DNA from: JAYXXU01 sp049301135
Lineage (GTDB): Bacteria; Pseudomonadota; Gammaproteobacteria; Pseudomonadales; Moraxellaceae
Direction: 5' to 3'
Length of the DNA: 5,375 nucleotides
Assembly (NCBI GenBank): GCA_049301135.1
Contig: JBAQKP010000156.1
Coordinates: forward strand, 1 to 5,375
Each line of letters begins with the position of its first letter. Within the stretch, counting starts at the first letter, position 1. Both the position numbers and the translations under genes were made by a program. Below, in pieces: positions 1 to 5,375 of the stretch. The notes under the pieces were generated by a model. That model had not been told where the DNA came from. It did no database searches and saw only the letters and a list, made by a program, of their open reading frames with translations.

Positions 1-2956
1 CTGCAATGCCCTGCGCAAAATGCAGCTTGTCATCGTCGCCCACCTCCGCCCCAAACAGATCATTCAGGGCTTGAATGATCTCAGACAGGCGTTTTTTCTC
101 CGGCTCATGCGCTTGGCCTGCACCGACTGCGGTAATGCCTTTGAGCTCAGGAGTATCGCCCTCACCCAGCTTGATCTGCTGTTCGGCTTGCTTGGTCAAG
201 CGGTAGTGGGTCAGCTCAATATCATCTAGGTCAATATCGTCCTGATCAGCCAGCCGATCTAAGCGAAGTAACGGGATCAGGTTCTTGGCGTATACACATA
301 AGGATTCAAGTTCAATGCTGTCATACGGCACGATCTGCGCCATAAACTCATACAGCCGCACAAAGCTTTGTAGGTTCTTTTTAAACAGATCGAGTTGATC
401 CATCGCCTCGCCTGCCACTTTAAGCTGATGCTCGGTCAGCTTGATGCTGTGTGCGTCTGCATTGGCGGTGGCAATCGCTTTGGCGGCTTTGGCCTGTTTG
501 TACTGGGTCAGTGCAGTCAGGTAACGCTGGGCAAAGCGGTCTTTGGCAGGCTTGCAGTAGTAAGACAACTTGGATGCAGTGGCCTTGCGGCTATAGAACG
601 CAGCGGCAAACTGCTCGACCTCATCTTGTTGGTAGATATGCTCGCTATCGAGTGACGCTTGCAAATCAAACACCAGCATTGGATTGGTGACGTTTTGCAC
701 CGTGGGCTGGGTGTAATACGGTGCAAAGCTGTCCAAAATCTCTTGGGTGTCATTCCTAAAGTCCAGAATAAACGTCTGGGTCTTGCCTGCACAGGTACGG
801 TTCAGGCGTGACAGGGTTTGCACACACTCCACGCCGCCGAGCTTCTTGTCCACATACATGGCGCAAAGCTTGGGCTGATCAAACCCCGTCTGGTACTTGT
901 TGGCTACGATCATCACGTTAAAACGAGTGCTGTCTAGGGCTTTGGCGTGCTCTTCACCGTTTAAATGGGGATTCAGGCTTTTGCTGGTTTCGGTCACTTC
1001 AGCGGGGATGTACTGATTCGGCAATACGCTGCCCGAAAACGCCACCAATGAATGTACATCGTTATAGCCTTGCGTCTTGATGTAGTGCTGCATCGCCATC
1101 TGATAGCGTACCGCGTCTTCACGGCCACTGGTCACCACCATGGCTTTGGCCTGACCGTCCAGAAAGTGCCGCACATTGGCACGAAAATGCTCGACAATGA
1201 TTTCAACCCGCTGGCCGATGTTATACGGATGCAGGCGCACCCATTTGGCCAATTTGCTGCGTGCTTGCTTGCTGTCTACCTCGTCGTCATGCTCTACACC
1301 GTCAGGATGGGCGATTTTCCACGCGGTGTGATAGGTCGTGTAGTTTTTCAGCACATCCAAAATAAAGCCTTCTTCAATCGCTTGGCGCATCGAATAGACA
1401 TGAAACGGGATTGGCTTATTCTGATCACTCATCGGCTGGCTGGGGTCGGCAGGTCGGCCAAACAGCTCTAGGGTTTTGGTTTTCGGTGTGGCGGTAAACG
1501 CATAGTAACTAATGCGGTCGGAGGCTGGCCGTGCAGCAGCAGCCGCTTGAATCGCGTCTTCATCACTGATGCTGTCCAGATCGGGCTGGTCTGTCCCAAG
1601 GATGGCTTTGAGCTTACTGGCCGAAGATCCGGTCTGTGAGGAGTGTGCTTCGTCAGCAATGATCGCGTATTTGCCTGCCGCCAATGCTGGATAGCGGTCG
1701 AGTGCGTCATACAGCGCAGGAAAGGTCTGAATGGTGACAATAATAATCCGTGCCTTGCTGTGCAGCGCATCGGCGAGTTTTTCGGATTTACTCTGACTGC
1801 CGCCGTCTTGAATACCACAGACCACGCCATCGTTATGCTCAAACTGTCGGATGGTGTTGCGCAACTGTCCATCGAGTACGGTACGGTCGGTCACCACCAC
1901 AATCGAGTTAAACAGCTTTTGACCATCTGGCTCATATAGTCCGGCCAGTTGGTGTGCGATCCATGCAATCGAGTTGGATTTGCCTGAGCCTGCGCTATGT
2001 TGAATCAGATAACGCTTGCCTACGCCTTCTTGACGGGTTGCCGATAGTAGGTGATTGACCGCATCCCACTGGTGATAACGTGGAAAAATCAGCGTTTCGC
2101 TGCGGATGATTTTGCCGTCAAAGTCTTCTTTTTCGGTGATTTGCAGATGCAAAAACCGTCCCAACACATTCAGCCACGCATCCGGCTGCAACAAGCGTTG
2201 CCATAGGTAGCTGGTGGCGTATTCGCTGTCGTTGGCGGCTTGTGGGTTGCCTGCCCCGCCCTCTACGGTTCCCATGTTGAACGGTAAGAAATAGGTGTCC
2301 TTGCCTGCCAGTTGGGTGGTCATCGCCACTTCGTCCTGACTGACCGCAAAATGCACCAATGCGCCACGCTTAAAGGTCAGCAGCGGTTCGGGCTTTTTGG
2401 TCAGTGGGTCTTTCACGGGTCGATCTTTTTTGTATTGCCGTTTTGCATCTTCGATGGTTTGTTTAAATTCGCTTTTCAGTTCAAGTGTGGCAGTCGGAAT
2501 GCCGTTCACGAACAGCACGAGGTCAATGCGCGGGTCATAGTTGTTTGTGCCATCACTGCGGGCATGCGGTGAATAGGAGACCTCTTGCACCACACGCAGG
2601 CGGTTTTGTTGGTAACGGCGTTGGGTGTCGGGGTTCATGCTGTGGTCGGGCATAAACGCGCACACGTCGAGATGTCCGCCGATCACCTTAAAGCCTTTAC
2701 GCAGGACGGTCAGCACGCCATCACGTTTGACTGCGTGGACATAAGCATCAATCAGCACTTTTTCAGGGTTGGCGGGATTGCTTTTAACAAACTTTTCCCA
2801 GCGGTCAGGATAGGCATTTTGTACAAAGGCCAGAAAATCTGGCGTGTATAGGGCGTGGCTGCGGTCATATTGGGCAGCCGTGCCAAGTAGCCAGCCGTTG
2901 GTGGTCAGGCTGGCGATGATGTCGTTTTGAAATTGTCGTTCGTTCGGGTTGGCCAT
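1..2956 (-). CDS. hsdR: Type I restriction endonuclease subunit R (HsdR), 3' end outside window
   Basis: This is the restriction and DNA-translocation subunit of a Type I enzyme: with HsdM and HsdS it pulls in DNA by ATP hydrolysis and cuts unmodified DNA far from the recognition site. The frame is open for 985 codons from ATG at 2956 to the left edge. Visible in order are a RecB-like nuclease domain with D145 (RIDLVLF), E159-L-K161 and Q174; Walker A SAGSGKS at 321-327 (K326); DEAH at 435-438; TATP at 488-491; motif V TGFD at 690-693; and motif VI, QTLSRLNRT, at 713-721. The rest is the start of the helical C-terminal region that usually docks to the methylase core. The family normally runs past 1000 residues, so I expect only some tens of residues to be missing (inference). 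The start is supported by AGGA six bases upstream. It lies 33 nt after the PD-(D/E)XK gene, so the two are probably co-transcribed. No frameshift or lost catalytic residue is visible. The IA-ID family cannot be assigned from this. Confidence 0.97.
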   Translation of the reverse strand, partial: MANPNERQFQNDIIASLTTNGWLLGTAAQYDRSHALYTPDFLAFVQNAYPDRWEKFVKSNPANPEKVLIDAYVHAVKRDGVLTVLRKGFKVIGGHLDVCAFMPDHSMNPDTQRRYQQNRLRVVQEVSYSPHARSDGTNNYDPRIDLVLFVNGIPTATLELKSEFKQTIEDAKRQYKKDRPVKDPLTKKPEPLLTFKRGALVHFAVSQDEVAMTTQLAGKDTYFLPFNMGTVEGGAGNPQAANDSEYATSYLWQRLLQPDAWLNVLGRFLHLQITEKEDFDGKIIRSETLIFPRYHQWDAVNHLLSATRQEGVGKRYLIQHSAGSGKSNSIAWIAHQLAGLYEPDGQKLFNSIVVVTDRTVLDGQLRNTIRQFEHNDGVVCGIQDGGSQSKSEKLADALHSKARIIIVTIQTFPALYDALDRYPALAAGKYAIIADEAHSSQTGSSASKLKAILGTDQPDLDSISDEDAIQAAAAARPASDRISYYAFTATPKTKTLELFGRPADPSQPMSDQNKPIPFHVYSMRQAIEEGFILDVLKNYTTYHTAWKIAHPDGVEHDDEVDSKQARSKLAKWVRLHPYNIGQRVEIIVEHFRANVRHFLDGQAKAMVVTSGREDAVRYQMAMQHYIKTQGYNDVHSLVAFSGSVLPNQYIPAEVTETSKSLNPHLNGEEHAKALDSTRFNVMIVANKYQTGFDQPKLCAMYVDKKLGGVECVQTLSRLNRTCAGKTQTFILDFRNDTQEILDSFAPYYTQPTVQNVTNPMLVFDLQASLDSEHIYQQDEVEQFAAAFYSRKATASKLSYYCKPAKDRFAQRYLTALTQYKQAKAAKAIATANADAHSIKLTEHQLKVAGEAMDQLDLFKKNLQSFVRLYEFMAQIVPYDSIELESLCVYAKNLIPLLRLDRLADQDDIDLDDIELTHYRLTKQAEQQIKLGEGDTPELKGITAVGAGQAHEPEKKRLSEIIQALNDLFGAEVGDDDKLHFAQGIA

Positions 2957-2976
2957 GTTGCGTCCTGCGTACTGGT
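2945..2976 (-). repeat. Translation-start module, copy at hsdR
   Basis: This is the partner of the copy at 4121-4152, in direct orientation 1176 nt away. It covers the hsdR ribosome binding site, ATG and first codons (Met-Ala-Asn-Pro). The two copies bracket the nuclease coding region almost exactly, each placed the same way relative to its start codon. Confidence 0.7.
2963..2966 (-). promoter_or_regulatory. Ribosome binding site of hsdR
   Basis: AGGA on the minus strand lies six bases before the hsdR ATG at 2956, in the same context as the site before the neighbouring nuclease gene. The upstream stop codon (2990-2992) leaves 33 nt, so hsdR has its own ribosome entry site although it is probably on the same transcript. 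Confidence 0.7.
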
Positions 2977-2989
2977 CTGCTGAGTGGCT

Positions 2990-4132
2990 TTATTGGCCTG
3001 CATTGATCAAGCGTTGGTATTGCTTGTCGATTTCTTTGGCAAAGCGTTCGGGAGTCATGCCTTTGGCGGGTTTTTTATACAAAATACTCAGGTCTTCATC
3101 GTTTTTAACGAGCTTAATTCCCAATGACTTCAATGCTTCATCGACCTCTGCTGCAACAATCCACTGATCAACGCCACGGGGTTTGCGCATCTCAACCGTG
3201 ATATAGACATCAGATAAGTACCATTGGGCAACCAAAAAGCAGTGATAATTTAAACCCTTGATGCGGATAGTGTTTGAGTAAAAAAAGTGTCCTATGCTTG
3301 ACCACACGGCATCCTTTTCCTGATGAGGATAGATCTTGTCTTCACCAAAGGCTGCATGCTCTAGATACTCTACAGCCTCGGCCAACTGCTGCTTGGTATA
3401 GTCTTTCAGCATTTTTTGCTGGGCTTGTAGCTGATTCAGTAAGTCGCAGTGATCCTGCACAAACTCGACAATGTGCTGATGCTGATCAGTGAATTTTTTT
3501 GGGTTCATGCTGTCGATTCCTTCAAGGTAGTCCATTAAAAATGCGCTGTAACGATGACTGTTCGGTTGTTGGTCGTCGTGTTGCTTGATCAATTGCCGTA
3601 GGGTGTTGCCAAACTCATAGTGACTCACAAACACAAAATCTTTTGGCATGGGGTTCGGCTGGTGTAGCCCCATCAGAATATAAGTTTGCTTTTCGTGGTG
3701 CTTAAATTCCTTTTTGCAGTGTTTGACATACAGAGGAAAAGGATTATTGGCCTTGTGGTGAATTTTATTCTCGATGACGATCAGTTGATCCGTCAGCTCT
3801 AACACCAGATCGAGTCGCCCTTTTTGGTCAGCCGTTTTGCACTCTAGTTCAACGTAAACCTGTTGGGTTTCAGGTTTACGGCGTGACTTGATACCTGCCG
3901 CTTGCATCAAGGCGATGAGTGGCAGGCTACCCAAGCCATGATCTGCTTGGCTGTCGAGAAAGTGGCTCAGGATTTTGGAGCTGACTGATTCGAGTCGATG
4001 CAGGTCGATCAACTCTAAGAAGGATTTTTGGCGTGGCTTAGGAAAAGTGAGCGTCTTGAGTTGTTGCCGTAGTGCTTCAAGCTGTTCGGGCGTGAGGATG
4101 TTTTCGGGGGATTGCGGGTCTGGGTTGGTCAT
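2990..4132 (-). CDS. PD-(D/E)XK nuclease-fold protein (PDDEXK_4-like) inserted between hsdS and hsdR
   Basis: This gene encodes a 380-residue soluble protein with no signal peptide or membrane segment. Residues 37-80 carry a signature I associate with the PDDEXK_4 family: E48, S51/S52, L-x-x-F-L-D near 57-60, and HGLG at 65-68. The putative catalytic core follows: RLD (D108), then I-E-N-K with E121 and K123, then a lysine- and histidine-rich stretch and a YILMGLH strand. Residues about 222-262 look like a long helix or coiled coil. Residues about 275-380 form a mixed alpha/beta domain I cannot name. The chosen ATG (4132) has AGGAAG four bases upstream. An in-frame TTG at 4225 would add 31 residues but lacks such a site and would read through the promoter-like stretch. 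Sampled 60-nt segments have 24, 24 and 28 G+C, against 32-33 in hsdR, hinting at separate origin. Nuclease fold is well supported. The target (phage DNA, host DNA, RNA) and any link to restriction are inference. It is not PrrC: there is no Walker A or ABC signature. Confidence 0.88.
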   Translation of the reverse strand: MTNPDPQSPENILTPEQLEALRQQLKTLTFPKPRQKSFLELIDLHRLESVSSKILSHFLDSQADHGLGSLPLIALMQAAGIKSRRKPETQQVYVELECKTADQKGRLDLVLELTDQLIVIENKIHHKANNPFPLYVKHCKKEFKHHEKQTYILMGLHQPNPMPKDFVFVSHYEFGNTLRQLIKQHDDQQPNSHRYSAFLMDYLEGIDSMNPKKFTDQHQHIVEFVQDHCDLLNQLQAQQKMLKDYTKQQLAEAVEYLEHAAFGEDKIYPHQEKDAVWSSIGHFFYSNTIRIKGLNYHCFLVAQWYLSDVYITVEMRKPRGVDQWIVAAEVDEALKSLGIKLVKNDEDLSILYKKPAKGMTPERFAKEIDKQYQRLINAGQ

Positions 4133-4152
4133 GTTGCTTCCTGCGTGCTGGT
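4121..4152 (-). repeat. Translation-start module, copy at the PD-(D/E)XK gene
   Basis: These 32 bp span the ribosome binding site, the spacer, the ATG and the next three codons (Met-Thr-Asn-Pro). They match the hsdR start region at 28 of 32 positions, including an 8-bp block covering the AGGA and an 8-bp block covering the ATG. Similarity fades quickly on both sides, so it is a discrete module and not a paralogous gene. Confidence 0.7.
4137..4142 (-). promoter_or_regulatory. Ribosome binding site of the PD-(D/E)XK gene
   Basis: AGGAAG on the minus strand ends four bases before the ATG at 4132. It decides the start in favour of 4132 over the upstream in-frame TTG at 4225. It lies inside a 32-bp module almost identical to the hsdR start region. 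Confidence 0.75.
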
Positions 4153-4171
4153 TTAAAATTTTTGGCTTACT

Positions 4172-4199
4172 TTTTGCGCTGGTAAGTCCTGCCGCAAAA
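4172..4199. repeat. 7-bp inverted repeat overlapping the candidate -10 element
   Basis: TTTTGCG (4172-4178) and its exact complement CGCAAAA (4193-4199) are separated by 14 bases. The spacer can add a GG/CC pair around a TAAGT loop. The outer arm overlaps the proposed -10 element and the other arm falls just past the proposed start site, a layout that fits an operator or an RNA hairpin in the leader. No T run follows in either direction, so it is not an intrinsic terminator. A repeat this short could be chance. Confidence 0.3.
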
Positions 4200-4225
4200 T
4201 ATGCCAGTTTTTGGGTTGTTAGCAA
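4196..4225 (-). promoter_or_regulatory. Candidate sigma70-type promoter for the PD-(D/E)XK gene and hsdR
   Basis: On the minus strand, TTGCTA (4225-4220; four of six matches to TTGACA) is followed after 18 bases by TATTTT (4201-4196; four of six matches to TATAAT). Transcription would begin near 4188, giving a leader of about 55 nt before the ATG at 4132. The match is weak and such pairs occur by chance in AT-rich DNA. Its support is mainly its place in the long gap after hsdS. Confidence 0.25.
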
Positions 4226-4336
4226 GTGTTGATTTGCCTACACTCTGTACCATAAGTGGACAGGGGATTCCCAGTCGGCGCTATAGCCTCGGTGGATTCA
4301 TCGGGGCTTTTCGCTTTGTGGGGCTTAGGCGTTTGC

Positions 4337-5375
4337 TTAGTCATCAAATAAGATTTGCTGTTGTCCTTGTGGGGTGGTGGCTGCTGTGGCGGGTGGTTGC
4401 CAGCCGCGCACGTCGATTTTGCCAGTGACGGCGGCGGAGATGAGGGCGCTACGGCGTTCTTTTAGCAAGTCGATGCCTTGATGGGCATGGCTGATCAACT
4501 CATCAATTTTGGCGGTTGCAGCATTTAGAAAGGATACAATGGCTGATTGCTCTTTGACAGAAGGCAAGGCTAACCAAATTTTAACCATTCGGGTAAGACC
4601 CAAATCTTGGTTCGTTGCACCGTGGGTATAAAGTTTAGCCTGTTCATAACACCCATGACTATTCAAAGCAAATGCAACATAATCAGGAACTGCCAATTTC
4701 AGCCTTAATTTTAATACTGCAACGTGAACCCAGACCTGAAAAGGCATATCCAAATCAACTACTCTTGCAACTCCTGTCGTACCGCCCTTCGTATAGAGAA
4801 TATCACCTCTCTCTGGAATGACTCGCCGACAAAACTCTTTATAATCTTCGTCTGATATAAATTTAGCATCATCGAGATACCATGCATCTACACCAATGTT
4901 CCTTGCAGAAAGAAACATAATTCCATCGTCAACATATTTTGGAGAAAAGTGTGGTCCATCTGAAACCTGCTTGCACACTCGACCCAATTGAATTTTAACC
5001 CAATGCTCTGGCACATCCCCTAACCACTCTACGCCGCTCTCTTTCATCGGGGCGTTGGGGTCGAGTCCTTTGGTCACCGCATGGCTAATCACCGCCTGCC
5101 GCTTTTCTTTGAGCAACTCAATCAACCGCTGCTGCTCGGCAATCAGCGCATCGATCTTGGCGGTTTCGTAGTCAAGAAAGTCAACTATAGCCTTTTGCTC
5201 TGTTAAAGGTGGACATGAAACTTTATAGGGTGCTATTTGATCCGCAGAAAGCTGCGCTATAGCGGAGTTTCCTTCGGAAAACTCCAATACTGCATTTATC
5301 AGATAGGCATATAATTTTGGCTGGATTTGCTTTAGTGGCTTTAGCACCAAAAGCCTAATGATCGCGTCATAAGGC
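4337..5375 (-). CDS. hsdS: Type I restriction enzyme specificity subunit (HsdS), 5' end outside window
   Basis: This is the DNA-recognition subunit; its two TRDs each read half of a bipartite site and its conserved helices bind HsdM. The last 345 residues are present, in an open frame that runs off the right edge, so the TTG at 5350 is not the true start. Visible in order are the end of TRD1 (to about 5215); a central conserved helical region beginning PPLTEQKAIVDFL; the second-half entry motif SGVEWLGDVPEHW just after M at 5047; TRD2 (about 5000-4568); and the distal conserved region beginning PSVKEQSAIVSFL, then a short Gln/Pro/Ala-rich tail ending ILFDD. The two conserved regions match at 28 of 51 residues, the pseudo-twofold arrangement typical of HsdS. 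GC content is high in the conserved parts and low in TRD2, as expected if TRDs are exchanged by recombination. The recognition sequence cannot be deduced. hsdM is presumably upstream, beyond 5375. Confidence 0.96.
   Translation of the reverse strand, partial: PYDAIIRLLVLKPLKQIQPKLYAYLINAVLEFSEGNSAIAQLSADQIAPYKVSCPPLTEQKAIVDFLDYETAKIDALIAEQQRLIELLKEKRQAVISHAVTKGLDPNAPMKESGVEWLGDVPEHWVKIQLGRVCKQVSDGPHFSPKYVDDGIMFLSARNIGVDAWYLDDAKFISDEDYKEFCRRVIPERGDILYTKGGTTGVARVVDLDMPFQVWVHVAVLKLRLKLAVPDYVAFALNSHGCYEQAKLYTHGATNQDLGLTRMVKIWLALPSVKEQSAIVSFLNAATAKIDELISHAHQGIDLLKERRSALISAAVTGKIDVRGWQPPATAATTPQGQQQILFDD
4412..4564 (-). repeat. HsdS distal conserved region (copy 2 of internal protein repeat)
   Basis: This segment encodes 51 residues from PSVKEQ to the Asp of GKID, following TRD2. 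It lies 648 nt downstream of copy 1 in reading order and is recognisable mainly at protein level. A 24-residue tail rich in Gln, Pro, Ala and Thr follows before the stop codon. Confidence 0.85.
5060..5212 (-). repeat. HsdS central conserved region (copy 1 of internal protein repeat)
   Basis: This segment encodes 51 residues from PPLTEQ to the Asp of KGLD, a long spacer helix between TRD1 and TRD2. It matches the distal copy at 28 of 51 residues with no gaps, sharing EQ.AIV.FL, TAKID, LLKE.R and AVT. In the family these paired helices form the coiled coil that sets the spacing between the two half-sites and the HsdM docking surface. Confidence 0.85.

Larger units (their letters stand above)
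4133..4336 (-). other. 204-nt intergenic region between hsdS and the PD-(D/E)XK gene
   Basis: This is the only sizeable non-coding stretch in the window. The half next to hsdS (about 4230-4336) is GC-rich and holds two direct copies of GGGGCTT on the plus strand (4303-4309 and 4320-4326); I see no gene in it. The half next to the nuclease gene is AT-rich and holds a weak promoter-like pair, a 7-bp inverted repeat and the ribosome binding site. I see no stem-loop followed by a T run, so no intrinsic terminator for hsdS is supported. The gap is far longer than the 33 nt before hsdR, so the nuclease gene may not be translationally coupled to hsdS. Confidence 0.6.

Noticed and set aside
1052..1471. 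Plus-strand open frame of 139 codons, with several others of 70-140 codons antisense to hsdR.
   Set aside because: They lie wholly opposite a clearly conserved hsdR frame, show no recognisable domain, and are the expected by-product of a GC-balanced coding strand.
1468..1872. Minus-strand open frame of 134 codons inside hsdR in another frame.
   Set aside because: It overlaps the helicase motifs DEAH and TATP of hsdR, which are in the correct continuous frame. This one is a shadow.
3280..3500. Two seven-base A/T runs inside the nuclease gene (3280-3286 and 3494-3500) as phase-variation tracts.
   Set aside because: Seven-base A/T runs are common and short for contingency loci. The frame is intact and no repeat unit expansion is visible.
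2990..4132. Possibility that the inserted gene is prrC (anticodon nuclease).
   Set aside because: PrrC has an ABC-type ATPase domain. No Walker A or signature motif is present here, and the PD-(D/E)XK residues point to another family.
4133..4225. Extension of the nuclease protein by 31 residues from a TTG start.
   Set aside because: The TTG lacks a good ribosome site, while the ATG at 4132 has AGGAAG at proper spacing in a module shared with the hsdR start.
4303..4326. Direct repeat GGGGCTT downstream of the hsdS stop.
   Set aside because: Seven bases, two copies only, no inverted symmetry and no T run. Too short to call a terminator or an attachment site.
3975..4428. Plus-strand frames opposite the start of the nuclease gene and the intergenic region.
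   Set aside because: No convincing ribosome site or domain, and they cross the real gene's start region and the hsdS stop.
1..5375. tRNA, rRNA, CRISPR arrays and insertion sequences.
   Set aside because: No cloverleaf, regularly spaced repeats, transposase or terminal inverted repeats were seen. The window is almost fully occupied by the three coding regions.

Overview
The window is the distal part of a Type I restriction-modification (hsd) locus, with every supported gene on the minus strand. Reading in the direction of transcription (high to low coordinates), it holds the 3' two-thirds or so of hsdS (specificity subunit, cut by the right edge), a 204-nt intergenic stretch, a 380-codon gene for a PD-(D/E)XK nuclease-fold protein, a 33-nt gap, and hsdR (restriction/translocation subunit, cut by the left edge after 985 codons). 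hsdM, the start of hsdS and the last part of hsdR lie outside. The plus-strand open frames are antisense shadows of these genes.

The core genes work together in the usual way. HsdS reads a bipartite DNA target through two target-recognition domains (TRDs) and docks HsdM. HsdR adds an N-terminal nuclease and a DEAH-type dsDNA translocase. HsdR looks intact in what is visible: the nuclease D..E-L-K residues, Walker A, DEAH, TATP, motif V and motif VI are all in one unbroken frame.

The unusual component is the gene between hsdS and hsdR. Its protein matches the pattern of the PDDEXK_4-type nuclease family (an E..S..L..LD..HGLG N-terminal signature, then RLD and I-E-N-K), followed by a helical linker and a C-terminal domain I do not recognise. 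The hsdS-hsdR junction is where some Type I loci carry an accessory effector, the classic example being the anticodon nuclease gene prrC. The gene's start region (ribosome binding site, spacer, ATG and first codons) is nearly identical to that of hsdR (28 of 32 positions), so two near-copies of one translation-start module sit 1176 nt apart. In the segments I counted, its GC content is also lower than that of hsdR. Together these suggest a cargo gene inserted at the hsdR start, possibly a second nuclease effector or guard linked to the restriction system.

The organism is probably a proteobacterium of moderate GC content (roughly 50% in hsdR, lower in the TRD and accessory gene). A gammaproteobacterium is my guess from the style of the proteins, but nothing in the window fixes the taxon.
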